From NCBI RefSeq assembly GCF_947259555.1, contig NZ_CAMYMD010000038.1, positions 1-64,000 on the forward strand: 64,000 bases of DNA. The letters run 5' to 3'. Under the pieces are notes generated by a model, which did no database searches, was not told where the DNA came from, and worked only from the letters and a program-made list of their open reading frames with translations. Shown here piece after piece: positions 55,107 to 62,969 of the stretch (positions are counted from its first letter, which is position 1; every line of letters begins with the position of its first letter). Both the position numbers and the translations under genes were made by a program. The DNA comes from an uncultured Roseovarius sp. GTDB lineage: Bacteria; Pseudomonadota; Alphaproteobacteria; Rhodobacterales; Rhodobacteraceae.

Positions 55107-55724
55107 ATGTCGGCAACGGCCGCGGAAATCAAAAAAGGGCGCAAGTTCGATCAGGTGCTCGACGGGGCGCGGCGCATTTTCATGCGTGACGGGTTTGAGG
55201 GCGCGAGCGTCGACGAGATCGCGCGCGAGGCGCAGGTTTCGAAGGCAACGCTCTACAGCTATTTCCCCGACAAGCGTCTGCTGTTTTCCGAGGTGGCGCG
55301 GGTCGAATGCAACCGGCAGGCCGAAGAGGCGCTGGAAGTGATCGGCAAGGGTGCTGCGATCGAGCATGTGCTGCATGAGGCCGCGAGCCGGATCGTAAAC
55401 TTCTTCCTGTCGGATTTCGGCCAGCAGGTGTTTCGCATCTGCGTATCGGAATCGCACCGCTTCCCAGAGCTTGGCAAACGGTTCTATGCCTCGGGCCCCG
55501 CGCTCGTGCGCGAGCGTATGAGCATGGTTCTGAAACCCTATGTCGAGGCGGGTGTGCTGCGGATCGACGACATGGATCTGGCCGCCAACCAGTTCGGGGA
55601 GCTTTGCAAGGGCGATCTGTTCATCCGCTCGCTGTGCGGGATGTGTGATGAGATCACCGAGGCCGATGTGGAGCGCGTCGTGAATGGCGCGGTCGAGATG
55701 TTCCTGGCGCGTTACCGCGCCTGA
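55107..55724 (+). CDS. TetR-family regulator
   Basis: The 205-residue product has a TetR N-terminal DNA-binding domain (residues 15-60: [44 protein letters not shown]) and a C-terminal AefR-like ligand-binding domain. The ligand is unknown. It begins 112 bases after the peptide gene, possibly in the same transcript. Its 3' end overlaps the GMC oxidoreductase gene by 71 bases on the opposite strand. Likely target: the dyads at 54745-54824. Confidence 0.92.
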   Translation: MSATAAEIKKGRKFDQVLDGARRIFMRDGFEGASVDEIAREAQVSKATLYSYFPDKRLLFSEVARVECNRQAEEALEVIGKGAAIEHVLHEAASRIVNFFLSDFGQQVFRICVSESHRFPELGKRFYASGPALVRERMSMVLKPYVEAGVLRIDDMDLAANQFGELCKGDLFIRSLCGMCDEITEADVERVVNGAVEMFLARYRA

Positions 55725-57333
55725 CCTCAGGCCTGCGCCCGGTCATGTCCCCGGCGATCTTTTCCGCGATCATGATGGTGGGCGCATTGGTATTGCCCCC
55801 GACAAGGCGCGGCATGATCGAGGCATCCACCACGCGCAGCCCCTCCATGCCGTGCACGCGGCCCTCGCCGTCGACCACGGCCATCTCGCCCCGCCCCATC
55901 GCGCAGGTGCCCACCGGGTGATAAATCGTGTCGGCGCGCGCGCGAATGTCGGCCTCCAGTGCGGCATCGCTCCCGCCATGCGGATAGAGCCGCCGTTTGC
56001 GCCACGTATCGAGCGGCGGGGCGCGCAGGATTTCGTCCACCCGCCGCGCACTACGCTTAAGCAGGTCAAGATCGCGCGGGTCGCTGAGGAACGCCGGGTC
56101 GATCAGCAGCGGATCGCCTGCGCGCGCCGAGCGCAGGGTGACGCGCCCCCGGCTATGGGGCCGCAGCACGCAGACATGGCAAGAATAGCCGGGCCTGAAG
56201 TGCAGCTTGCGCATGTGGTCATCGACCACCCCGATCACGAAATGCAGTTGCAGGTCGGGCCGGTCGAGGCCCGGTTTTGAACGCAGGAACGCCCCGGCCT
56301 CGCCATAGGGGGAGGTGAAATGTCCTTGCCCCGATTTGCGCCATGCAAGACCCGCCCGAGCCATTCGCCATAGCCCCCTGGGATCGAGGCTGACCACATC
56401 ATCGCTGAGTGAGTGTTCCAACAGGGTGTAATCGAGATGATCCTGAAGGTTCTCGCCCACGCCGGGCAGGTCGTGGCGGGGCGAGATGCCATGGGCCTGC
56501 AACTCCTCCGCCGGGCCAATCCCTGAGAGCTTCAACAGATGCGGCGAGCCGAAGGCGCCGCTGCCAAGGATCACCTCGCGTGTGGCTTGCACCTCTTGCA
56601 CGCGGCCCTTGTGGCGATAGCGCAGGCCGGTGGCGCGCTTGCCGTCGAGAAGCACCCGCTCGGCCCTCGCATTGCGGATTACGGTCAGGTTTGTTCGCGC
56701 GAGCGCGGGAAAGAGATAGGCCGCCGCAACCGAGCACCGCTCGCCTCGGTTGGGGCCGTCGAAATACTGCGTCACCTGAAACATGCCCGCGCCCTCCTGC
56801 CGGGCACCGTTGAAATCGGTGTTGTGGGGGATTTGCAGGCTTTCGCAGGCGGATATGAACGCCTCTGACACGGCGCGCGGGGCGTCTTGGTCCGTGACCT
56901 GCAACGGGCCGTGCTGCCCGTGCAGGTCATCCGACAGGCGCGCGTTACGCTCGGCCCGGCGGAACCACGGCAGCACGCTCTGCCAGTCCCAGCCGTCACA
57001 GCCCAGATCGGCCCATTCGTCGTAATCGCGCGGGTGACCCCGCACATAGAGCATGGCGTTGATCGCGCTCGATCCGCCAAGCGCGCGGCCACGCGGCTGA
57101 TAGCCACGTCGTCCATTGAGGCCAGGCTGCGGCACAGTCCGCAGCGCCCAGTTGTTGAGCTTGGGCCGCCCCGACACCATCGCCGCCACGAGCGCAGGCG
57201 CGCGGATCAGAAGATCGCGCCCAGAGCCGCCCGCCTCGATCAGGCAGACCCTGACCGATGGGTCTTCGCTCAGCCGCGCGGCCATGACGCAGCCTGCGGA
57301 ACCGCCGCCGACGATGATGAAATCATAGCGCAT
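55654..57333 (-). CDS. GMC-family oxidoreductase (choline-dehydrogenase-like)
   Basis: The 559-residue FAD enzyme starts with the dinucleotide motif [16 protein letters not shown] (residues 6-21), has the GMC signature [24 protein letters not shown], and has the active-site HPVGTCAMG and [23 protein letters not shown] blocks. It oxidises an alcohol such as choline, polyethylene glycol or a related compound; the substrate is not set. The last 24 residues, rich in Arg, are an extension lying antisense to the tetR 3' end. It is the last gene on the minus strand after the ABC cassette, but a terminator at 57381 separates it from that operon. Confidence 0.9.
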   Translation of the reverse strand: MRYDFIIVGGGSAGCVMAARLSEDPSVRVCLIEAGGSGRDLLIRAPALVAAMVSGRPKLNNWALRTVPQPGLNGRRGYQPRGRALGGSSAINAMLYVRGHPRDYDEWADLGCDGWDWQSVLPWFRRAERNARLSDDLHGQHGPLQVTDQDAPRAVSEAFISACESLQIPHNTDFNGARQEGAGMFQVTQYFDGPNRGERCSVAAAYLFPALARTNLTVIRNARAERVLLDGKRATGLRYRHKGRVQEVQATREVILGSGAFGSPHLLKLSGIGPAEELQAHGISPRHDLPGVGENLQDHLDYTLLEHSLSDDVVSLDPRGLWRMARAGLAWRKSGQGHFTSPYGEAGAFLRSKPGLDRPDLQLHFVIGVVDDHMRKLHFRPGYSCHVCVLRPHSRGRVTLRSARAGDPLLIDPAFLSDPRDLDLLKRSARRVDEILRAPPLDTWRKRRLYPHGGSDAALEADIRARADTIYHPVGTCAMGRGEMAVVDGEGRVHGMEGLRVVDASIMPRLVGGNTNAPTIMIAEKIAGDMTGRRPEVRRGNAPGTSRPRHSRRAPHRPR

Positions 57334-57380
57334 CTGCCCATCCTCCTGCGGCAGAGCCTATGCTGAACACCCGACAACGC

Positions 57381-57413
57381 AAAAGCCCGACGCAACGTCA
57401 TGCGCCGGGCTTT
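57381..57413 (-). terminator. Terminator of the ABC transporter operon
   Basis: On the minus strand, AAAGCCCG (57406-57413) pairs with CGGGCTTT (57382-57389), extended by an inner CGCA/TGCG pair, and ends in TTTT (complement of 57381-57384). It lies between the permease stop at 57435 and the GMC start at 57333, so the GMC gene probably has its own promoter. Confidence 0.85.
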
Positions 57414-57434
57414 GGATGTTTGTATGGGGGCGTC

Positions 57435-58625
57435 TTAGCCCGGGCTCATCCCGCGCAGACGCTCGGACCGGCGGCGCAGCATTTCGAGCGTCGCCAGCAG
57501 AACAATGGATATCGCCACAAGGATTGTCGCCACAGCGAGGATCGTCGGGCTGATCTGCTCTCGCAGGCCGGTGAACATGCGCCACGGCAGGGTCTGCTGA
57601 TTGGCCGAGCCGACGAAGAGCACCACCACCACCTCGTCGAACGAGGTGATGAAGGCGAAGAGACCGCCCGAGATGACGCCGGGCAGGATGAGCGGCATCT
57701 GTACGCGGAAGAACGTCGTCACCGGGTCCGCGCCCATATTGGCCGCCGCCCGCGTCAGCGAGCGGTCAAAGCCCACCAGCGTCGCCGTCACGGTGATGAT
57801 GACGAAGGGAATGCCCAAGGCGGCATGGGCCAGCACGACCCCCATATAGGTGCCCTGCAAGCCGATCCGGCTGTAGAAGAAATACATCCCCGCCGCCGAG
57901 ATGATCAGCGGCACGATCATCGGAGAGATCAGGATCGCCATGATCGCACGGCGGAACGGCACATGTTCGGAACTCAGGCCAATCGCGGCCAGAGTGCCGA
58001 AGCTGACCGACAAGAGCGTCGCCACCGGTGCGATGGCCAGCGAGTTGCGCAGCGCCTGCTGCCAGCCGCTCGAGGTGAAGAAATCCTCGTAATGCTTGAG
58101 GCTGTAGCCCGCGGGGTCAAAGCGCAGCATTTCCGGCGTGAAGGTAAAGAAGTTCTCGGCATTGAAGCTGAGCGGCATGACCACGAGGATGGGTGTGATC
58201 AGAAAGACGAAGATCGCGCCACAGAGAACCCTGAAGGAATAATGCCACAGCACCTGACCGCCGGTCAGGTACGGCGCGAGGTTGGCACGATATCGTCCCT
58301 CGCCGATCCAGTAGATGAAGAACGCGAAGAACCAACCGAACAGCACCCCGAGCACGAAGCCCGGCACGCCTGCCAGCAACACGCCCGCAATGGTAAAGAG
58401 AGCAATGATGCCCCAGCGGACGGGCTTTTCCATGCTCAGCCCGAGGACCTGCAACGCGACAAAGCCGAGCGCCATCAGCGCCACGGCACCGACGACGATG
58501 CCCATCAGGCCCGAACCATGCGAGGTGCCGACAAAGAGACCGGCAAAGGCCCCCGCCGCGCCAATCACCGGCAGCGCAAAGGAGAGTGGTTTCTTCTCAA
58601 TCGGTGTGAGTGTCATGACGCTCAT
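57435..58625 (-). CDS. ABC transporter permease, PotC-like with extra N-terminal membrane region
   Basis: The 396-residue permease has the ABC coupling motif RAAANMGADPVTTFFRVQMPLILPG near residue 293 and the normal six-helix PotC core from about residue 130. Ahead of it are about 120 residues with four extra hydrophobic helices (FALPVIGAAGAFAGLFVG, LMGIVVGAVALMALGFVAL, WGIIALFTIAGVLLAGVPGFVLGVLFGWFFAFFIYWI). PotC proteins are usually near 260-280 residues, so this is an added module. The start follows the PotB-like gene by 3 bases. Polyamine uptake is inferred from the set. Confidence 0.88.
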   Translation of the reverse strand: MSVMTLTPIEKKPLSFALPVIGAAGAFAGLFVGTSHGSGLMGIVVGAVALMALGFVALQVLGLSMEKPVRWGIIALFTIAGVLLAGVPGFVLGVLFGWFFAFFIYWIGEGRYRANLAPYLTGGQVLWHYSFRVLCGAIFVFLITPILVVMPLSFNAENFFTFTPEMLRFDPAGYSLKHYEDFFTSSGWQQALRNSLAIAPVATLLSVSFGTLAAIGLSSEHVPFRRAIMAILISPMIVPLIISAAGMYFFYSRIGLQGTYMGVVLAHAALGIPFVIITVTATLVGFDRSLTRAAANMGADPVTTFFRVQMPLILPGVISGGLFAFITSFDEVVVVLFVGSANQQTLPWRMFTGLREQISPTILAVATILVAISIVLLATLEMLRRRSERLRGMSPG

Positions 58626-58628
58626 GGC

Positions 58629-60296
58629 TCAGCCCCCCAGCTTCACGTTGTCGATGCCGACAATCTTGTCATAGGCCCAGTACAGGATCAGAACCACCGC
58701 CAGGAGAATAGACCCGAGTGCGGCCGCAAGACCCCAGTTCAGCGAGGTCGAGATATGATAGGCGATCCGGTTCGAGATGAACGTGCCGGTCGTGCCGCCG
58801 ACGATTTCGGGTGTGATGTAATAGCCGATGGCGAGGATGAAGACGAGGATCGAGCCCGCGCCGATGCCCGGCACCGATTGCGGGAAATAGACCCGCCGGA
58901 ACGCGGTGAACGGAGTGGCGCCAAGGCTCTTGGCCGCACGCAGGTAGCTCGGCGGGATCGTCTGCATCACCGAATACATTGGCAGGATCATGAACGGCAA
59001 CAGGATATGCGTCATCGCCACGATCGTGCCGAACTGGTTGTTGATCATCACCAACCGGCTTTCATCCGCGACAAGGCCCAGCCAGACCAGGACATCATTG
59101 ATGACCCCCTGTTGTTGCAACATCACCTTCCAGGCGCTCGTCCGCACCAGAAGCGATGTCCAGAACGGCAGCAGAACAAGAATCATCAACAGGTTCGCCG
59201 TGCGTGCCGGCAGGTTTGCAAGGATCCAAGCAATCGGATAGCCGAGCGCGATGCAGCTGAAGGTGATCATCATCGACATGAACATCGTACGCTTGAACAG
59301 GATGCCGTAGATGCGCTCGTCCTCATCGCGCAGGGCAATGCCCTCGGTGGTCTTTTCCATGTCCACGGCGTTGAGGAAATAACCGGTCGTGTAGGGTGGC
59401 GAATAGGTTTGGATCACCTCCCAGTATTCGACCCGGCTCCAGTCCTCGTTGGATTCGATGAACGCAGTTTGCATGTCGACCGGCGGCAACTCTGCAGCTG
59501 CGGCCTGGCGCAGGATATCGGCACCAGGACCATCGTAAGTGGCCAACGCCGTCACCGTGCCCGGATCTTCCAGATCGAGCGCGAGTGCGGCATACACCGC
59601 TTCCCAGGGGTCTTCCTCCGCAACGACATCCTCGTCGATGAAATGGACAAAGGCGGCAAAGGCGGAGTATGCCCGTGCGGTGTTGGGCAATATGTCAGAT
59701 ATTGCGGCACCGGGCACAAAGCCTACATCGCCGCTGTAGATGTCGGATTCGAGCTGCTCGAGACGACCGATCTGGTTGGAGAGCAGGCGTTCGTTGCTGT
59801 CCGCGCCCTCGCCTCCCGACATCATGTCATACCAGACTTGCGCCTCTTCAAACTCTGGGCTGATCTCTTCGAGCGCGTCCTGAAAGACCTCGCCCATGTC
59901 GTCCACATCGCGCCCCGTCGTGCGAAAGAGCGACGACACGCCGCTTTCCTCGTAGTTCAGGCGGCTGCCCAGCTTGGTGTGCTCCTTGGCCTCGGAGGCG
60001 AGGAACAGATCGAAATAAAGTGCTCTGAAAGTGGTTTCCTCTGGTAGCTCCTCGCCATCCCAGTCGCGCAGTTCCTCGACCGTCATCGGGAGGGTATTGC
60101 CAACGATCTGGTTCTCGACCGAGCGGAACAGCATGTCCGCAATAGGGGCGATAAACGCAACCAGTACAAAAATCAGCAGCGGCGCTATGAGCGCGAGGGC
60201 CCGCATCTTTTGCGCGCGCAATGCGCGTCTCAAGCTGCGTTTCAGTGGCGTGCCGTCAGCGGCAAGCACCGGGCCGGTGTCAGAGGTATCGCTCAT
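58629..60296 (-). CDS. ABC transporter permease, PotB-like with a large extracytoplasmic insert
   Basis: The 555-residue permease has its coupling motif in LRAAKSLGATPFTAFRRVYFPQSVPG and a usual PotB core from about residue 335. Between its first helix (about 33-55) and that core lies an insert of about 280 residues that should face the periplasm and is acidic and helical (EVFQDALEEISPEFEEAQVWYDMM and others). PotB is usually about 280-310 residues. The insert may hold a regulatory or ligand-binding domain. The gene follows the substrate-binding protein with a terminator between. Confidence 0.88.
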   Translation of the reverse strand: MSDTSDTGPVLAADGTPLKRSLRRALRAQKMRALALIAPLLIFVLVAFIAPIADMLFRSVENQIVGNTLPMTVEELRDWDGEELPEETTFRALYFDLFLASEAKEHTKLGSRLNYEESGVSSLFRTTGRDVDDMGEVFQDALEEISPEFEEAQVWYDMMSGGEGADSNERLLSNQIGRLEQLESDIYSGDVGFVPGAAISDILPNTARAYSAFAAFVHFIDEDVVAEEDPWEAVYAALALDLEDPGTVTALATYDGPGADILRQAAAAELPPVDMQTAFIESNEDWSRVEYWEVIQTYSPPYTTGYFLNAVDMEKTTEGIALRDEDERIYGILFKRTMFMSMMITFSCIALGYPIAWILANLPARTANLLMILVLLPFWTSLLVRTSAWKVMLQQQGVINDVLVWLGLVADESRLVMINNQFGTIVAMTHILLPFMILPMYSVMQTIPPSYLRAAKSLGATPFTAFRRVYFPQSVPGIGAGSILVFILAIGYYITPEIVGGTTGTFISNRIAYHISTSLNWGLAAALGSILLAVVLILYWAYDKIVGIDNVKLGG

Positions 60297-60356
60297 GTCA
60301 TCCCCGTCGGACTGATCTGTTATGATTATTGAGATCCGGATCTTGCGCCCGGTCCG

Positions 60357-60382
60357 AAAAGAGGGGGCCTTTCAGCCCCCTC
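60357..60382 (-). terminator. Terminator or attenuator after the substrate-binding protein gene
   Basis: On the minus strand, GAGGGGGC (60375-60382) pairs with GCCCCCTC (60361-60368), with loop ctttca (6 bases), followed by TTTT (complement of 60357-60360). It sits 19 bases past the substrate-binding gene stop, before the permease gene. Such elements keep binding-protein expression above that of the permeases. Confidence 0.85.
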
Positions 60383-60400
60383 TCGATGTTCAAGGCGTGC

Positions 60401-61516
60401 TTATTGAGCCAGCCATGCCTGGAACTTGGCGTCCAGATCATCGCGGTTATCCGCCCACCATTCGTAGTCGTAGATGTGGACGTTGGTCGCGTTGGCCGGG
60501 TCTGTCGGCATATGCGGAGCCATTTCAATCCCGAGCTCGGCGTGCTTACCCACCAGCGGAGCGGACGATTCGCGTGCCGGACCGTAGGAGATATAAGCAG
60601 CCTGATCTGCGAGGCGCTGCGTGTCGGTCGCGAACTTCAGGAAGTCCATGACACGGGCCAGGCGATCTTCAGGCAGACCGGCGGGAACAATCCAGCCGTC
60701 AAGATCGAAGGACTGCATGTCCCACATCATGCCGATCGGCTGATCCTGCTCGGCGATGGCCGAGAACAGACGTCCGTTATAGGTCGAACCGAGGAAAACC
60801 TCGCCGTCCGCCAGGAGCTGGGGTGTTTCCGCGCCGGCCGACCACCAGACAACCTGATCCTTGATCGTATCGAGCTTGGCAAGCGCGCGGTCTACGCCCT
60901 CATCCGTGCCCAGCACATCATAGATCTCGTCCTTGGCCACGCCATCGCAGTAGAGTGCCCACTCCATGTTGTCGATCGGGCGCTTTTGCAGCGACCGCTT
61001 GCCCGGATAGGTTTCCAGGTCAAACACGTCGCAGATGCTGCTCGGGGGCTCTGTGCCTTCCGGTACCATGTCGGTGCGATAGCCAAACGTGGTCGAGTAG
61101 ACGATCTGCGGAACAAAGCAATCGCTGACGATCAGGTCGCCAAAATCGTCGCTCGCATCGGTGCCATCGGGGGCTGCGGCCAGAACCTCGTCGTGGTCGA
61201 GCTCCATGGCGAGGCCCTCGTCACACAGGCGCATCGCGTCCGAGGCCACGACGTCGACGAGATCCCAGGTCACGTTGCCAGCCTCGTTCATCGCGCGCAG
61301 CTTGGCGACGGCCTCCGCCGAGCTTTCGTCCCATGTCGCCGATACGCCGGGATTGTTGGCAAGATAGGGTTCGACATAGGCTTTCTGCTGGCTTTCCTGA
61401 TAGGCACCGCCCCAGGACACAAGCGTCATGCTGTCGGCCATCTCCTGCGCAGTCGCAGACGCGCCAGCCGCAACGGTCAGAGCCGTCGTCGCAAGCAGGG
61501 TTTTCGTGAGTTTCAT
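60401..61516 (-). CDS. ABC transporter substrate-binding protein (PotD/SpuD-like)
   Basis: The 371-residue product has a signal peptide (MKLTKTLLATTALTVAAGASATAQE) and a type II binding fold of the spermidine/putrescine group: LVSWGGAYQESQQKAYVEPYL, TWDLVDVVASDAMRLCDEGLA and IPAGLPEDRLARVMDFLKFATD-like segments. I use the ATG at 61516 because GGGAG is 7 bases ahead; an ATG at 61522 is too near. The ligand (putrescine, spermidine or another amine) is inferred. Confidence 0.92.
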   Translation of the reverse strand: MKLTKTLLATTALTVAAGASATAQEMADSMTLVSWGGAYQESQQKAYVEPYLANNPGVSATWDESSAEAVAKLRAMNEAGNVTWDLVDVVASDAMRLCDEGLAMELDHDEVLAAAPDGTDASDDFGDLIVSDCFVPQIVYSTTFGYRTDMVPEGTEPPSSICDVFDLETYPGKRSLQKRPIDNMEWALYCDGVAKDEIYDVLGTDEGVDRALAKLDTIKDQVVWWSAGAETPQLLADGEVFLGSTYNGRLFSAIAEQDQPIGMMWDMQSFDLDGWIVPAGLPEDRLARVMDFLKFATDTQRLADQAAYISYGPARESSAPLVGKHAELGIEMAPHMPTDPANATNVHIYDYEWWADNRDDLDAKFQAWLAQ

Positions 61517-61637
61517 GAACATACTCCCAGTTTTTTGGTCCCGTTTTGGTGAATGGGCCCCGTGTCACGGGTGGAAACATCCGGAGCCTCGCTCAACCCG
61601 CACCGGCGGAGGCCGCCGCTGCGAATATCCGTAAGAC

Positions 61638-62741
61638 TTATGTCGCGTCGAGCGCGCGGCAATCGTCGGGCAGCCAGCCGATCTCGATCTGCTCGCCCGG
61701 TTGCAGGCGGCGCTGGTCGGGGGCGTTGCGTGTCTTGATGATGAACTCATCCGTGCCCGCCACCCGCAGGCGGGTGCGGAAGATGTCGCCCATATAGATG
61801 AATTCGACCACCTCGGCCTTGAGCGTATGGGCATCCGGGCTGAGGCGCTCACGGTTGAATTCCACCCGCTCGGGGCGGATCGAGATCAGGGTGCGGTCGC
61901 CCGGCTTTTCCACGTTCACGGGCTTGGCGTCGATCAGCCCGCCATCGTCGAGCTGGACAAGTGCAAGGCCGTTCTTGATCTCTTTCACCGTGCCTTCGAG
62001 GGTGTTGTTCTCACCGATGAACTGCGCGACGAAACTGTTTTGCGGGCTCTCGTAAAGCTCGTCCGGCGGTGCGAGTTGCTGGATCTTGCCATCGTTGAAC
62101 ACCGCGACCCGGTCAGACATGGTCAGCGCCTCGGTCTGGTCATGGGTCACGTAGACCGTGGTGATCCCCAGTTCATGCGCGAGATGCGTGATCTCGAACT
62201 GCATCTTCTCGCGCAGCTGCTTGTCGAGGGCGCCGAGCGGCTCGTCCATAAGCACCAGTTCCGGCTCGAACACCAGCGCCCGCGCCAGTGCCACGCGCTG
62301 CTGCTGCCCGCCAGAGAGCTGCGCCGGGCGACGCCCGCCGAAATCACCCATCTCGACCATCTCGAGTGCGCGCTTGACCTTGGCCTCGCGATCCGACTTG
62401 CCGATCTTGCGCACCTCCAGCGGAAAGCTGAGATTCTCGGCGATGGTCATGTGCGGAAACAGCGCATAGTTCTGAAAGACCATGCCGATGCCGCGCTTGT
62501 GCGGCGGGATGTTGTTGATGCTGACCCCGTCGAGCTTGATCTCGCCATGGGTGGCGGTCTCGAAGCCCGCGAGCATCATCAGGCAAGTCGTCTTTCCGGA
62601 CCCCGACGGCCCGAGCATGGTCAGAAACTCGCCTTTGGGCATCGAGAGGTTGAGGTCTTTCACGACAAGCGTTTCGCCGTCGTAGCTTTTCTGCACGCGT
62701 TCAAACGCAACGAACGCGTCGTTGTTTCCGGTATCAGCCAA
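61638..62741 (-). CDS. ABC transporter ATPase, PotA-like
   Basis: The 367-residue product has Walker A GPSGSGKT at residues 44-51, the Q-loop FQNYALF, the signature LSGGQ at 142-146, Walker B LVLMDEP at 162-168, and a C-terminal TOBE domain (about 285-360). This is the PotA/FbpC architecture for polyamine-type importers. It is first of the ABC operon (ATPase, then binding protein, PotB-like and PotC-like). Confidence 0.93.
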   Translation of the reverse strand: MADTGNNDAFVAFERVQKSYDGETLVVKDLNLSMPKGEFLTMLGPSGSGKTTCLMMLAGFETATHGEIKLDGVSINNIPPHKRGIGMVFQNYALFPHMTIAENLSFPLEVRKIGKSDREAKVKRALEMVEMGDFGGRRPAQLSGGQQQRVALARALVFEPELVLMDEPLGALDKQLREKMQFEITHLAHELGITTVYVTHDQTEALTMSDRVAVFNDGKIQQLAPPDELYESPQNSFVAQFIGENNTLEGTVKEIKNGLALVQLDDGGLIDAKPVNVEKPGDRTLISIRPERVEFNRERLSPDAHTLKAEVVEFIYMGDIFRTRLRVAGTDEFIIKTRNAPDQRRLQPGEQIEIGWLPDDCRALDAT

Positions 62742-62919
62742 CGTAGGCTCCCTGTTGTTTATACGTCGTGAATTTTTCCACGTTCGGCAAAGACTAAAAC
62801 GCCAAATCTCCAGTGATGCAAGTGAACAGCGACCCTTTTTGCAAGATTCCCGGCGTCGCAGGTCAATTTGCCTGCCAGATCACCGGATTCAGTCGAATGT
62901 CCTTCATCCAGGAGTGCAA

Positions 62920-62950
62920 GAAACGGCCGCCAGAGTGATCCCTGACGGCC
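62920..62950 (-). terminator. Terminator after the aminotransferase gene
   Basis: On the minus strand, GGCCGTCAG (62942-62950) pairs with CTGGCGGCC (62925-62933), 9 positions with one G-T pair, followed by GTTTCTT. It lies about 20 bases past the aminotransferase stop, before the ABC operon. Confidence 0.75.
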
Positions 62951-62969
62951 CCTTCGCGCGGATTGTATT

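Noticed and set aside
57360-60047. Very long plus-strand frame (895 codons) opposite the ABC permeases
   Set aside because: Antisense shadow; extremely His/Arg-rich, with no start signal or domain.
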